Shown one piece after another: positions 11,289 through 22,789 of a stretch of 64,000 bases of DNA (the first letter of the stretch is position 1; each line of letters starts with the position of its first letter). Location: contig JABANP010000037.1 of the NCBI GenBank assembly GCA_013115135.1, forward strand, positions 62,001 through 126,000, in the 5' to 3' direction. This DNA is from Perkinsus olseni (taxonomy: Eukaryota; Perkinsozoa; Perkinsida; Perkinsidae). The position numbers and the translations under genes were made by a program. The notes below the pieces were generated by a model that saw nothing but the letters and a program-made list of their open reading frames with translations, did not search any database and was not told the DNA's origin.

Positions 11289-12044
11289 ATGCCGCGCAAG
11301 TCGGGCCCCGCTAAGACTTCCTCTACTCCCCGCAGCCCCTGCTGCTGCCGGTCCAACCACGGGAGCTCGCAGGGCTTCTGCTTCTGGGCCCAGTCATGGC
11401 AGGAAGAGTAGTCAGACCCCAACACAGCAGGTAGTTGCTGTGCACTCCCCACTTTCTCAGCACGCTGTATTCTCGTCAGCAACCCACACCCCCTAGCTCC
11501 CCTACTAGTACTGCCCCCTCTACCCCTGCCGCTCCAGCCCGCGCCCCCTCGGCCCCGGCCTCTGCACCGCAGCCGACCCCTACTCCGGCTCCGGCTGCTG
11601 CTAGCCCTCCTCCTGCCGCCCCCTCTGGTACGCCCTGACCTTCTCTCGAACCGGTTACGTGCTTCTCAGGTGGCGGTGGTATGATGTCTGGTCTGGCCGG
11701 ATCTTTGATGGGTGGTATGGCGTCCGGTGTGGGCATGTCTATCGCCAATCGTGCTGTGGACGCCATATTTGGCCCTAGACAAACAGAGGTACACCTCGAG
11801 GTAACCTCCCCGCGGGTGCTGCGTATTTTCCTCAGGTCGTTCACAAGCACGAAGGCGCCCCGGCAGCACCGGCGGCCGCGGCTGACCCTTGCAAGAATCA
11901 ACAGGACAATCTGAACCAATGCCTGTCGAGTGAGAGCGCCTCGCCTTGATGGTTGATGTGAGTCTGTGGTCGTCAGGCAAGGACTCGTTCGAATGCCAGT
12001 CCCTCGTGGACCAGCTGAAGCAGTGTAAGGCCCAGGCGGCTTGA
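11289..12044 (+). CDS. CHCHD2/CHCHD10 (MIX17)-like twin CX9C protein
   Basis: This is a small mitochondrial intermembrane-space protein of the CHCHD2/10 family, linked to cristae organisation and respiratory function in other eukaryotes. It has the expected order: N-terminal MPRKSG, an Ala/Pro/Ser-rich low-complexity region, a Gly-rich hydrophobic segment (GGGMMSGLAGSLMGGMASG...SIANRAVDAIFG) and a C-terminal twin CX9C motif, CKNQQDNLNQC then CQSLVDQLKQC, with 8 residues between. Introns of 40-50 nt split the frame, one of them between the two CX9C helices. The first exon needs a one-base shift: after the frame ending TSSTP at about 11333 the expected Ala/Pro-rich frame continues one base later, in a run of four C. 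This is a sequencing error, a lesion or recoding; the rest of the gene looks intact. Confidence 0.85.
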
Positions 12045-12347
12045 TTTTTTCTTACTGCATCTCAGTGAACATCATGACGACTAAACACTGTTTGAACTAA
12101 TGCGATACTCGGTGGTGGCGTGTGGTTTCCTGACCTTTGTAGTGTCTTTGTGTTACAGCGATAGTGGGATGTCCTGTTTGTCCCTTCAGCGGTGTCTTGG
12201 GTGCGTTCATGCGAGTTATGGGTGCGCCGCAACTAGGAGTGCATCAGCTGCATCAATTGTAGTACGGGAGGCGTGGGGTAGTGACGGAATGCTGACTTAT
12301 CAACAGTCATCGCAGCACAACAATCACATCATCACACCGTGGCATGA
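12045..12347. other. Flank of the satellite array
   Basis: About 300 bp between the CHCH gene and the 47-bp array. It contains a CACAACAATCACATCATCACA stretch and a degenerate half-unit just before the array. No gene is supported. Confidence 0.4.
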
Positions 12348-13575
12348 TGGCTGTGATATACTAGACGTGTCACCACACTATGGAGTGGTGACTGTGACTG
12401 TGATATTAGACGTGTCACCACACTATGGAGTGGTGACTGTGACTGTGATATACTAGACGTGTCACCACACTATGGAGTGGTGACTGTGACTGTGATATAC
12501 TAGACGTGTCACCACACTATGGAGTGGTGACTGTAACTGTGATAGGCTAGACGTTTCACCACACTATGGAGTGGTGACTGTGACTGTGATAGACTAGACG
12601 TGTCACCACGCGATGGTGTGGTGACTGTGACTGTGATAGGCTAGACGTGTCACCACACTATGGAGTGGTGACTGTGACTGTGATAGGCTAGACGTGTCAC
12701 CACGCTATGGAGTGGTGACTGTGACTGTGATAGACTAGACGTGTCACCACGCCATGGAGTGGTGCCTGTGACTGTGATAGACTAGACGTGCCACCACGCG
12801 ATGGAGTGGTGACTGTGACTGTGATAGGCTAGACGTGTCACCACGCTATGGAGTGGTGACTGTGACTGTGATAGGCTAGACGTGTCACCACACTATGGAG
12901 TGGTGACTGTGACTGTGATAGGCTAGACGTGTCACCACACTATGGAGTGGTGACTGTGACTGTGATAGGCTAGACGTGTCACCACGCGATGGTGTGGTGA
13001 CTGTGACTGTGATAGACTAGACGTGTCACCACGCGATGGTGTGGTGACTGTGACTGTGATAGGCTAGACGTGTCACCACACTATGGAGTGGTGACTGTGA
13101 CTGTGATATACTAGACGTGTCACCACGCCATGGAGTGGTGACTGTGACTGTGATAGACTAGACGTGTCACCACGCTATGGAGTGGTGCCTGTGACTGTGA
13201 TAGACTAGACGTGCCACCACGCGATGGAGTGGTGACTGTGACTGTGATAGGCTAGACGTGTCACCACACTATGGAGTGGTGACTGTGATAGGCTAGACGT
13301 GTCACCACACTATGGAGTGGTGACTGTGACCGTGATACGCTAGACGTGTCACCACGCTATGGAGTGGTGACTGTGACTGTGATAGACTAGACGTGTCACC
13401 ACGCTATGGAGTGGTGTCTGTGACTGTGATAGACTAGACGTGTCACCACGCGATGGAGTGGTGACTGTGACTGTGATACACTAGACGTGTCACCACACTA
13501 TGGAGTGGTGACTGTGACTGTGATAGACTAGACGTGTCACCACGCGATGGAGTGGTGACTGTGAATGTGATATAT
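12348..13575. repeat. 47-bp tandem satellite, 26 units
   Basis: The unit carries an interrupted palindrome GTCACCAC-N8-GTGGTGAC, then GTGACTGTGAT and TAGAC(G). Counting from the first GTGTCACC at 12367 to the last at 13534 gives 26 units, two of them short (one by 6 bp, the first by 2 bp). Eight-base loop variants (ACTATGGA, GCGATGGT, GCTATGGA, GCCATGGA, GCGATGGA) alternate. A rare pair of variants, GTGGTGCCTG followed by GTGCCACC, recurs at 12762 and 13185, exactly 423 bp or 9 units apart, so a higher-order repeat is present. The right edge decays into GTCACGACGTTATG. It lies between two co-directional genes and has no sustained coding frame. Confidence 0.95.
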
Positions 13576-13724
13576 GTCACGACGTTATGAAATAGAATGT
13601 ATTGTAATATGTAGTGTCACGACAGGACATCACTAGTATCAGTGCATCGCTCAGAATACAGGCAGTGGTGGGCCCCAAGCTTCACTCCATCTCTGCGTAA
13701 ATTAGTCCTCTTTTCCCCATTCTT

Positions 13725-14437
13725 ATGTCCTCGCCAAAGAGTGGGCGGAAGACACAAGTCGATCCTGTTGCTCGGAACTCCGTGAGTTGGCACTCCCGTC
13801 TCTAGCATGCCTATTGACCTCCTCAGCGAGGCGGGGTACTAGTGCGAGAAGAGGCGCTGCGAGTGGCCTGGGATTTCTTCGATTTCAAAGTAACAGCCGC
13901 CTCTCGCTGACGAACTACACGGCGTCCACCTGTCTCAGGGAGCTGGGAAAATCACCGCCAATGACCTCAAGGAGAGGCTCGTACCGTTCAACAAGAACAT
14001 CACCAGTAAAGATCTCAAGTGAGCTAGCGTGGTGACACGGGGATAGTCATGTACAGTGCAGGTTCATGATGAACAACCAGAATGAGATGACTTTCAAGGA
14101 GCTATTCGCACTCCTACGCGGCAATCAACTCACGGGCTTCGACCCCGCAGCGGAGGCCTTCAAGGTGCTCGTGCCCTTCTCTAGTCTTGCCGTGCCGTTG
14201 TTCGACCGCAGATGTACGATCCCCAGAACACGGGCTACGTCAACATGGACACAGTGAAAGAGTTTTTCGGATCGGCTGGCTATGGTGCTTTGTCTGACGA
14301 TGACACTAAGGCCATACGTAAGCCTAGTAACAAGCGCCGTGAATGGATGCCGGCTTGATTCAGTGCAAGCAGCGGACGCTGACGGTGATGGCAAGCTCGG
14401 GCTTGAGGATTTCCGGAAATTGGTAGGTCTCCATTGA
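13725..14437 (+). CDS. EF-hand calcium-binding protein
   Basis: Five exons join in phase from MSSPKSGRKTQVDPVARNS. The body follows calmodulin/centrin geometry: AWDFFDFKGAGKITANDLKE (EF1, degenerate loop), a second helix pair with FKELFALLRGN, then FKVLMYDPQNTGYVNMDTVK-type EF3 (here spliced; DPQNTGYVNMDTV) and EF4 with a canonical loop DADGDGKLGLED. Only the last loop has the full set of Ca2+ ligands. The basic N-terminal extension is typical of centrin/caltractin-like proteins, but assignment to a subfamily is not possible by eye. A frame ending KLVGLH gives the stop at 14437 if the last exon is read through. It begins 150 bp after the satellite array. Confidence 0.75.
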
Positions 14438-14611
14438 TAGCAGGCATCAACCCCTCCTGAAAGATACCAATTGGGCAAGGAGCCCTTAAAACGGAAGACG
14501 CTGCTGAGGAGTGAGGCATGTCCCATTGGCATTGGTGTTCATAAAGACTGTTGAGTTTCGGGTTCTCTGGTAACTCCGGTGAGGGCGGGTGATTCTGTAG
14601 CTTCGAATACA

Positions 14612-15509
14612 ATGTCGGACGGAGGCAGTTCAGATCGTCGAGCGTCCCCGACGGTAGCAGTACCGGTAGACACCACCTTGACGCCGCCTCCCACTCCGAA
14701 GACTGGCGAAAGGCCTCGCATGGTTTCGCAGGCTAGTTGCACGGTGAGAGATCTACGACTAACCTTCGGCTGGCGGCGCAGGTGCGCTCTACTAGGTTTT
14801 ACATAACTCCATGGTTACACGGTACGGAGATAGGATGTTAGACGATGGTGTGGTATCGTACAGTCTGCCTGGAGAGCATGGGAATGTGGATAGGGGAACG
14901 GCTGGGGAAACAGTAGGGGACGGGCAGGAGGCATGAATGCTGAGCTGGTGGTTTCAGGGAACTCGAAACGATGTATCCTGAGCAGAAGGCGAGCTTGGAG
15001 CGTGACGACCTTGCAGTGAAAGAATGTGTGCAAGCACCTCTGGCCGCGGCTCTACGGCAAACAGGCCGATCGATTGCAGACTGACAACCGAGTAAGGTGT
15101 TTTTACGTACTTGGAAGTCTATCATGACGGTCATTCCATCAGGGTAGTTATGTTATACACGACAACGGGTTCGCCCCGATAGAGGAGGTGGCCAAGGCTG
15201 GTGTCAACTATAACGACGTTGAAGCCACACCGCCACACGTGGTCAATCGGATAGAACAGACGCTAGAGCTCCCGAAGGGGGTGAGTTATCACTGCTGCTG
15301 AGCTTCCGTGTCGGGACGGTGTCTGTGGTCAGATCATTGCGGGGTACCTAGCCGCTCTTGGTCATCCATGCTACGTGGGGTACTTCGACATCACGGAAGC
15401 ACCCGTCGTTGGAGGCTGCTGCTTCAAAGTCACCATGGCCGCCGACGCCGAGCAACAACCCCCTACTTGTGATACTGACGAGGTTCATAGCACTGCCCAA
15501 CACCCCTAG
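14612..15509 (+). CDS. Unrecognised multi-exon gene
   Basis: The start MSDGGSSDRRASPTVAV is followed by a Pro/Thr-rich segment (TTLTPPPTPKTGE). Internal exon joins around 14780-15090 are not resolved. The downstream part reads cleanly: LWPRLYGKQADRLQTDNR, spliced to GSYVIHDNGFAPIEEVAKAG, then TLELPKG spliced to IIAGYLAALGHPCYVGYFDI and a stop at 15509. I do not recognise the family. The short helical and beta-like segments suggest a small globular domain behind a disordered N-terminus. Confidence 0.5.
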
Positions 15510-15743
15510 TGTTTCTACTGCCTCTTGCTTCACGTTCGTAAATACAGTACTTCCGTGGGAGCGATAACCTTTGCGTCTGAGAGGCGATCCTCTTCTTACT
15601 TCGTACTGTCGGCCTCAGCGTCGACGCCCTGCTCGTTTCGACATCCCTTATAAATTTTTTTCCTCCCAGCAGTAGCGCGCTCCCTACAGCGATGGATGCA
15701 TTCTCTCACTAGAGTCTAATGCCGCTAGGGGGATTTTTTTCGC

Positions 15744-17953
15744 ATGCCGAAACGATCAGCCGTCGTCCCAGCACGGCCTGCCGAAGAACGTGTAGGAGCA
15801 GCCCTCCATCTAGGGTCACTAGAGGCGTTTCTCGGCAGCGACGCATACCGGTGAGTATCCCTCACCACGGACCCCTAGGCTAACAGCTGGCCGTACTTAG
15901 ATTCCGACCGTCACGCCGCCGCCCGGTTGAAGTTACTGCCAAAGAAGACCTCACACTGACTCAACGCACGAAGCAAGTATCCGATGCAGCATTGACCAAA
16001 CCTCTGAGTGCAAGTGGCCCAGTCAGTGTCATCCAAGTATCGCGTTGCGGAAAGCGAGAAAAGCTCAACTGCGAGCGCGTGCCAGGGTACACCTCAGCGG
16101 CGTGTGTCACTCACGCCCAAGAGCACGGCGCCAGCGGCGCTCGTACCCACGCTTGAACTGCCTCGTCCTAAGTCTGCGACAATGACCTCTATCAGTGGCA
16201 GATCTGCCTATCGCTGCAGTCTTGTGCAAGGCATGACAACTAAGCCCGATGCACGCAAGGTGACTGTATGACTGCCGTCCTGGCCAGACAGTAGTCCAAC
16301 TTCTCTCCAGACCCCCCTCCTAGCAGCATTATACGAGAGAGTTCATTGGAAGGACGAAGTTGAATACGAAGTGCGAGTTCTCTCCAGAATGACCCGTTCC
16401 ACACCTCTAGAGCTCAGGCCCCGGTCGTGGAGGAACATGTCGATTCCGACCTTCTGAGTGGGCCTTTCTCAGTCGCTTACGCATCACTTTTGAGGATATC
16501 TGAGGTAGCCGCGGCCGAGTAGCCCATGCTGCTTTCAGTCACCGGACTCAGGACTTCGACCTCACCCCGACTTCCACAGTCACCTTCACCGATTTCGTGC
16601 CGTTGTTCTATTGGTTCCGAATTGGGCAGTCCATGCAGACAGCCTTAACGGTCATCAGGATTGCCGCGGATACTAACTCCAATGCATGTACGAATAGCTT
16701 CCACGCCTCTCGGTCCTATGGGCTGGTATAGCGTCAAGTCGCCTGCGGCAGCACCCATGTACTCGGCCTGTTCACGGTTCGCCCGTTCGACTCACGACAA
16801 GGCGCTGAGGACATCGTGGTCAGATACCTGTTCTTTAGCAGATCTCCAGAGGGCCACGAACGATCGCGAGGCCGTGGTTGATCCTGGCTACACTGGGGAG
16901 CTTGTCCACCTATTCCAGCAGCTGAGGGAACGCTTCGGTGGTCCATCGGGCAGTCGCACTGCTGAGTGGCTCGCCAAATACGACAGGGTTTGGCGGGTGA
17001 GTCCTCACTCCCGAGCTGGTGAGCCTCATTCTGCCTTCCTCCAGGACCTCCAATCGATATTCGTGTCCGACGACCGCCGTCTAGTCCGAGAGAGACGCAC
17101 ACACCTTCTGAAAGCCGTTGAACGCATGGACGAGATGGGCTTGATCAGAAACCGTCACTTCGCCACGAAATTGTTGCTCGCCTCTTCGTCCAAGCGTGAT
17201 GTGAGGGCCACAAGACCGAGTGCCTCTCATTCGTATTTTCCAGGAGAGTCGTGAAACCACATGATGTCCGCAAAGAGCACACAGTCACCTTCCATGAGCT
17301 CTGGCGTCTACTGTGCCGGTCGGCCCTCACCTTTGCGTGCGTTCAACTGATGGAGGTACGCTACACCATTTCAGGTCGAGAATCTAATCCTGACTATGAT
17401 TTCAGCTCGTGGTCGAGAGGCTACACGAGAGGCCTGTAGGGCACACAACGGTCGCTATGGGAAAGATAGTGTCGGAATTTTTGTTGATGCAACACGACGA
17501 CGTACGCCAACTTACGTGCTCACGTGAGGAGAATGCGCTTGTACCGAATCTCCGCAGGACCGTCGGAGGGCCGCACTGATGGCGTGGCAAGAGGAGGAAG
17601 CCAAGTTCATGCTAGGCCTAGTAGTGGCCGCGGCTCGATCGACCAATGACCTCCCCAGTACGCCCGGTGTCGTGCATCTCGCTCCCTGTATCGTTTGGTA
17701 GGTCGCACTCAGACAACGACGAGGAGCTACTTCGCGGACAACCTATGCTGCGCAAAACGATGCTGCCGATGTTCTCAGAGTGCTGGCCGAACGGTTGCGA
17801 GCTGAGAAAGATACGATGATGGTACGCTTAGAACCAGCCGTTGCCGTCTTCCGAATAGACGGTTGGTAATTACAGGTCGATTGCGTCGAGGAAACCGTTG
17901 AAGCTAATGGGACTGAGAGGGCCAAGGAAGGCAACGTGAAGCTCGGAGCGTGA
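15744..17953 (+). CDS. Unrecognised multi-exon gene with an internal repeat
   Basis: This starts at MPKRSAVVPARPAEERVG with a basic second exon. Coding segments recognisable by splice sites and composition include TVTFTDFVPLFYWFRIGQSM (16590-16650), LVHLFQQLRERFGG, RRTHLLKAVERMDEMGLIRN, HTVTFHELWRLLCRSALTF (17279-17335), VVERLHERPVGHTTVAMGKI and a final exon VDCVEETVEANGTERAKEG ending at 17953. The two T-V-T-F-x-[DE]-[FL] segments look like an internal repeat of a helical module, perhaps degenerate EF-hands. One join near 17200-17250 does not keep phase with any obvious splice pair. I do not recognise the family; it could be two genes. Confidence 0.45.
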
Positions 17954-19543
17954 GGCTCGGGGGCTGCAGTCCGTTATAGTCACCGGATGTGAGTAGGTTC
18001 GCACAAGTCCTGTTGAACAATGGCCTACTGGACCCTGTTTCCTGACCCTGGCCTGGAGTGCCGATTGGGTTCGAGCCGCTTGGATCAGACCGAACGTGCT
18101 GGTTGGGGAGTTGAGGACGGCATGAGAATTCCGGCCGTTTGTGGAAGGCTTGCGAGATTGAGAGATGACGCGAGTGTGAGATGACATGTGCATTGCCTTC
18201 TGCCCTATGTCACCCGACCTTACCTCGAAACAATCCTATTTGAGTTCTTGGGAGTGTTTTATCAGCAATGATTTATATTCACAGCGCAACGCAGGAAAGA
18301 TTCAGACACCACATGTGATGCATCTGCTAAGACAGAAGTCGCTCTCTTAAATCGCCTAAGGCTCGGTCTCATTCACCATCCACCACACTGCTGCTACAAC
18401 TGAACTCATAAGGCTGTTTCGATTTTTTTCGTTAAACTCACGTTCAGCCCTGCTCGAACACTGCACTATCTTCGGCCATTCAGAGCCTTTAATTGAAGTC
18501 TCACAGAGAAACAGGGCATCCTCAGGCTCCAGCGCGATGGCGATGACGAACGACCTCGATAACGTAACAAGCTGGAACGGTCGGCGACAAGCGTAAACTC
18601 TCACAGTCGTTCTTTCATGAAGTGTTGATTCAGTATGTCTTCCACGACGAGCCTGTGTCTAAGGAATAGTAATCGTCGCTGCTTTGGTTCAAAGAGGGCG
18701 GCTCACCGTGTGTCTTGCGCGTCTAATAGGCGGACTCTGAATGTTTTTCCCGGACGGTAGATAGCCACGTCCGGCATCTCCGATCGGGACACACACCATT
18801 CTGCGAAGCACGAAGCAACCGGGGGCAATGGGAGTCGCTACCTTGCTCTACTGTGACGGAGTGCCCCGCCCCGAATGCTTCGAGAGTTTCTCTCAGCCAA
18901 GGGAAGGCCAAGTCAGCGAAGGTAGATATCGAAACAGTCGCAGACGATCCCAGCTCACACATGGTTGAGTTGGCAGACTACAAGGAGTTGAGAACTGCGC
19001 AGTCTACAGACCGATATGCTGCTGGAAAGCAGATCTATCGCTCTGCCAACGTATTCGACAAATCATGGAGAAAGAGAACGTTTGGTGCCAAAAACCCGAA
19101 CTTAAGAGTCGATAGCGCAGCCGAGCTACGGCCCCGCGTGACCGAGGCGTGACCTCAGCAGGACTTGCCGAAGAACCAGCGCTAGTTCTCAGCAACACGA
19201 TTTGAGCACCGTAGAAAACATGGTCGGCAAGTTTCGCACAATACTATTCATGGCATGAATTTCATGCTGAGTGGAAGGTGTTGCGGTATGTTGTCGAAGC
19301 AACGTTGCGCTACGTGGCACATGGCTTTCTCTCAACGCGTGACGACGAATCGAGCACTCGTGTGAGGGCCCTCAGAGCATGCTCGCAGAAAAGGTCGCCT
19401 TCTCTGTTCCGAGCTTCAACAGGACAATCTTTGTGTCGCGGCTCTCTTAAGTCTAGCTCAGACATCAATACAGAGTGTCTACTCCTCAGAAAGGGTGGGA
19501 ACAGTTATCTGACGGCTTGACGTTCACTTAGTTCTGATTTTAC
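17954..19543. other. Long intergenic region, nothing recognised
   Basis: About 1.6 kb without supported exons. Short frames on both strands overlap one another and show no family motif. It lies upstream of the intronless secreted-protein gene and presumably carries its promoter. Confidence 0.4.
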
Positions 19544-20572
19544 ATGTTCACCTCTGCGGTAGTGCTCGTCGGATGCCTCCTCGCATCATCGACAACCATA
19601 AGCCTTGCCGACCATGCTGACGACGTTGTGAATACCCTCAACAAAAGGTTCAATGAAGGGCGTCCTACTGATGATCTTTCTCAAGCCGGAGTCCTGATGC
19701 ATCAGTGGGACAACCTAGGCGCTGAGGACTACGACGAGTCGTGGAGGCCGTACACTGCCCAAGAATGCTCCAACGCCTCAGCTCATGCCAACTGCCAGTA
19801 TGCGGATAGGATTTCTTGCCTTCTCATCAACAACCAAGTCCGCAGCCCCGGCGACGGTCGGATTCCGCTTTACACGTACACTCGAGGTGGCACTATCGAG
19901 GACCCTGACAACACGCAGGTTACGTGTTCGTACTCTGAAGATGGCGGTACCATGGACCGAGGCAACGCTGGTTGTGGCTGCCATCACGGTGACGACGAGT
20001 GCGAGTCGTTAGGCGACAACGACTCCTGTGCCCTTGAGGGGCCAGTTGCTGATCTCTCAGTGTGCTGGTGGGGCCCAGACGATCTTCAAAAGATGATGGA
20101 CAATCAGAAGAGCGTCTATAATGAAGTGGTCATCAGTTCTTCCACTTATCTTGAGGACCTCCCCCAGTCGATTGAAGCCTTCTTTTTCATTGCTAACGAC
20201 AGCCTCGGTGAGACGGAGACCAGGACTCAGTATGGCACCTTTAAGGCCGCCTATCCTGACGCTGAGGCCCCCCTGTTAGTGCTCGACTATGAGGCGAAGG
20301 AGAATCCTTTCTTCAAAGCCACCAATCATCAGATGTATACAACGCCGAAGCCAACTACAGCAGCCAACAGCCCCACAGGTGCTTCGTCGTCAACTGCTGC
20401 GTCTGCGACTACCCAAAGTGGTGGAGATGATGAGAGTTCAACGACGACTACTGTCGGGAATAATGACAATGGCCAGGCCGGCGCCAGCTCTGATGCTTGC
20501 TCGACTGTTCATCATGAAGTTATCGTTCTCGTTTCTGCTCTACTTGGTACTTTACTGTTCGTGAATTTCTGA
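19544..20572 (+). CDS. Secreted, GPI-anchored-type cysteine-rich protein
   Basis: Single exon, 342 residues. It has an N-terminal signal peptide (MFTSAVVLVGCLLASSTTIS), a central domain of about 240 residues with many cysteines, a Ser/Thr-rich linker (TTAANSPTGASSSTAASA onwards) and a C-terminal hydrophobic tail (VIVLVSALLGTLLFVNF) with no cytoplasmic residues, the layout of a GPI-anchored surface protein. Domain landmarks are VLMHQWDNLGAEDYDESW, RISCLLINNQ, CSYSEDGGTM, GCGCHHGDDEC, WWGPDDLQKMMDNQKSVYNE and LPQSIEAFFF. The pattern [WRP]PDDLxxM...YNEVVI...LPxxIEAFF reminds me of an uncharacterised secreted family of algae and other protists (from memory, unverified). It is intronless, unlike its conserved neighbours. 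Confidence 0.8.
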   Translation: MFTSAVVLVGCLLASSTTISLADHADDVVNTLNKRFNEGRPTDDLSQAGVLMHQWDNLGAEDYDESWRPYTAQECSNASAHANCQYADRISCLLINNQVRSPGDGRIPLYTYTRGGTIEDPDNTQVTCSYSEDGGTMDRGNAGCGCHHGDDECESLGDNDSCALEGPVADLSVCWWGPDDLQKMMDNQKSVYNEVVISSSTYLEDLPQSIEAFFFIANDSLGETETRTQYGTFKAAYPDAEAPLLVLDYEAKENPFFKATNHQMYTTPKPTTAANSPTGASSSTAASATTQSGGDDESSTTTTVGNNDNGQAGASSDACSTVHHEVIVLVSALLGTLLFVNF

Positions 20573-20932
20573 TCTGAAGTATGAAGTTCACTCCTCAGAT
20601 TGTCAAGTTTTTCTCAAGTACAGTGCCGCGGTCAGTCGTTCCTGATTATTAATCCGACTTTCTCAAGTTAGATATTTCACTGTTGAGTTCGCAGACGAAC
20701 ATAATAACAGTAGGCGGTCGGCATGCGGATCGTGCTTGAGAGCACAGCCATTGTCCGGAATCAGTGTCTGATCGTGATGCCAGTAGCATAACTCCCTAGC
20801 AGTGTTTAGTGCCGCAGCACGACTCACACCAACATCACATTAAGCCTTCGAGAGTAACCGGGCTCTCCTACTAAACTCAAACCCCGAACCTCAACTTCAC
20901 AGGCTCACAGAAACACTTAGATAGATATCTAG
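20573..20932. other. Convergent intergenic region
   Basis: 360 bp between the 3' ends of the secreted-protein gene (plus) and the AP endonuclease gene (minus). No feature is recognised. Confidence 0.5.
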
Positions 20933-22789
20933 TCAATCGTCCAGCTCCACCACCCCAGTCGACGGCTCTGGCCGCCCATCGGGCTCTGCTTTTGCGGCTT
21001 CACCGTGACCAGGGTCACTCGCCTTCTCAAGGGATCCTGGTGAAGTCTCAGGCTGCCGTATGTCGATCGTTGCTAGGAGGGGCGCATGGTCGCTGCCCAT
21101 AAAGCCTTTGCGTTCCTTTCCAATACCCAAGTTCTCTACACTCTGTACCTGCAACGGAACTGGGGACGACTCAGCGAGTTCCTTCGGCACGTCTTTCGTC
21201 ATGGACTCTGGTACAAGCACGTAGTCAATCCGCATGCCTTTTCCGTAAAACCGACCGAACCTGCTCGCAAGAATAGCAAAGCAACGAACTGAGCTGACTC
21301 ACTCTGGTGGATTCGGGGGCTTCCCCGGGGCACCCCTCCACGTCGCGTCCTTCTCCCAATCCTCATCCGGATGACAGTGGCGGTAGGCGTCAATGAGACC
21401 TCCCGTCTTCAGCAGCTCAGCGAACCTGAGGGCGCGCATGCGAGGGCTGTCAGTCGGATGGTCCAGCCCGCCTGCCTGTCTTGCTCGGCTTTGGTGAACC
21501 CAGGCTGCCCGATGTCATCCTCACACAACCCTGGGCTCTGTTTCTGTCGTCTGAACCACGCCGGGTCAGGACCGACGTCGTTCCAATTGGCAGCGACGTT
21601 CTAAAAGATCGACACACGAGAACTCCGGACTGGAATAGATCACCACTCGATATACTTGATTGACTGAGGTGCGGGCGGAGCTCCTAACGGTTGTTATACT
21701 GCTCCGACCTCCCCACAGACTGGACGGGCGGGTAAGAGGCTGTTGGCATCTTCCCCACGTACCAAGTCTCCTAGCCATATTGTCCTTCGCCCCTGGCACT
21801 TGGCGGCCTCGAGGAAGTTTTTCATTTCATGGTCGAAGCGTCGCCGCTTAGCAAAGGAGTCTTCAGTCCATCCGTTGTTGGGTACTGGCAGACACGTTCA
21901 CAGCCTGCCGATCGTCGTAGCGACGGTGACTACCGTATGTGAGCAGCAGCTGCAGATTTTCGGACTCAAAGTCAGCCAAAACGATGCGCCCTTCCGGATG
22001 GTGGAAGCCGTCGCCGCCAACTTCAGTGCCCGGGATCTTGAACTGGACCCGCTCGGGCTTTGGCATCTTCCTCATGAACATCCCCACTCCCGCCTAACAG
22101 GGAAGGAGCATGACCGTGACACGGGGCTCACAGACCGACCTGCTTGACACTCCTCAGGCTGAAATAAAGCTGATCGAAGCCGCACTGGCGTGTGAGGAAG
22201 TTCACAACCAGATCCCGTTCTGCACCCTGATTGGTGTTAACCCGATCGATGGACCCCGCGGAGGAGCAGGATTCACACGACATTCGGACCTGTAAGGATG
22301 CAACATGATCACCACTGATGGAAGTCGCGAATATTTTCAACTCCTCGCGGTGATGTCTAATTTCATCAGCTAGCCGAGCGACAAGCTTCCCTAGAAGTAG
22401 GTTGTCATTATTAGATGTGGGCATAATCGACCGCCCGATGATACCAATCTTCGACCAATGCTCGTCGAACTCCGCCAGGCTACCTCGCACACGCACAAAA
22501 CGTTAACATCTCGTTCTTTGACAACCTTCGCTATCTCCCTAGCTGATTCCTTGTTCTTAATTCGGTTCAGAAGACTATCTAACCAAGATGGGTTGACGGA
22601 GATGGCGGCCTTCAGAGACCCACCAGCGTTCCAGGCCATCAGCCTCACTGTGTCCGGCAGCCTCGTGATGGCAGCCACCTTGGGAATCTTCGTGGACTTC
22701 GGGTTTTCCACTTTCTTGAAGAAGTCAGTCAGAAGTGCGTTCCTTTTCATATCGCCACCCGCCAGGAACTGCGTACTCTTCGTGACCAC
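20933..22789 (-). CDS. AP endonuclease, exonuclease III (APE1) family
   Basis: This is a base-excision-repair enzyme that cuts DNA 5' of abasic sites. The exonuclease III fold reads in order across about seven exons: LMAWNAGGSL (metal/phosphate Asn), DVNVLCVCEV (metal-binding Glu), GRIVLADFESENLQLLLTYV, then VPNNGWTEDSF, the catalytic IWLGDLNVA (GDxN), DAYRHCHPDEDWE, MRIDYVLVP and the terminal GSDHAPLLATI (catalytic Asp-His). All key residues are present. The C-terminus is extended by about 45 acidic and Pro/Glu-rich residues. The N-terminus before the domain contains KRNALLTDFFKK, which resembles a PCNA-binding PIP box. Introns are GT-AG; that between LTY and VPNN keeps the conserved YVPN motif in phase. 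It is convergent with the plus-strand gene at 19544. Confidence 0.9.

Noticed and set aside
12100..12456. 118-codon frame entering the satellite
   Set aside because: Its end simply translates two satellite units; there is no independent support for a gene.
12348..13575. CRISPR array
   Set aside because: Units are directly adjacent with no unique spacers, and the host is a eukaryote; it is a satellite.
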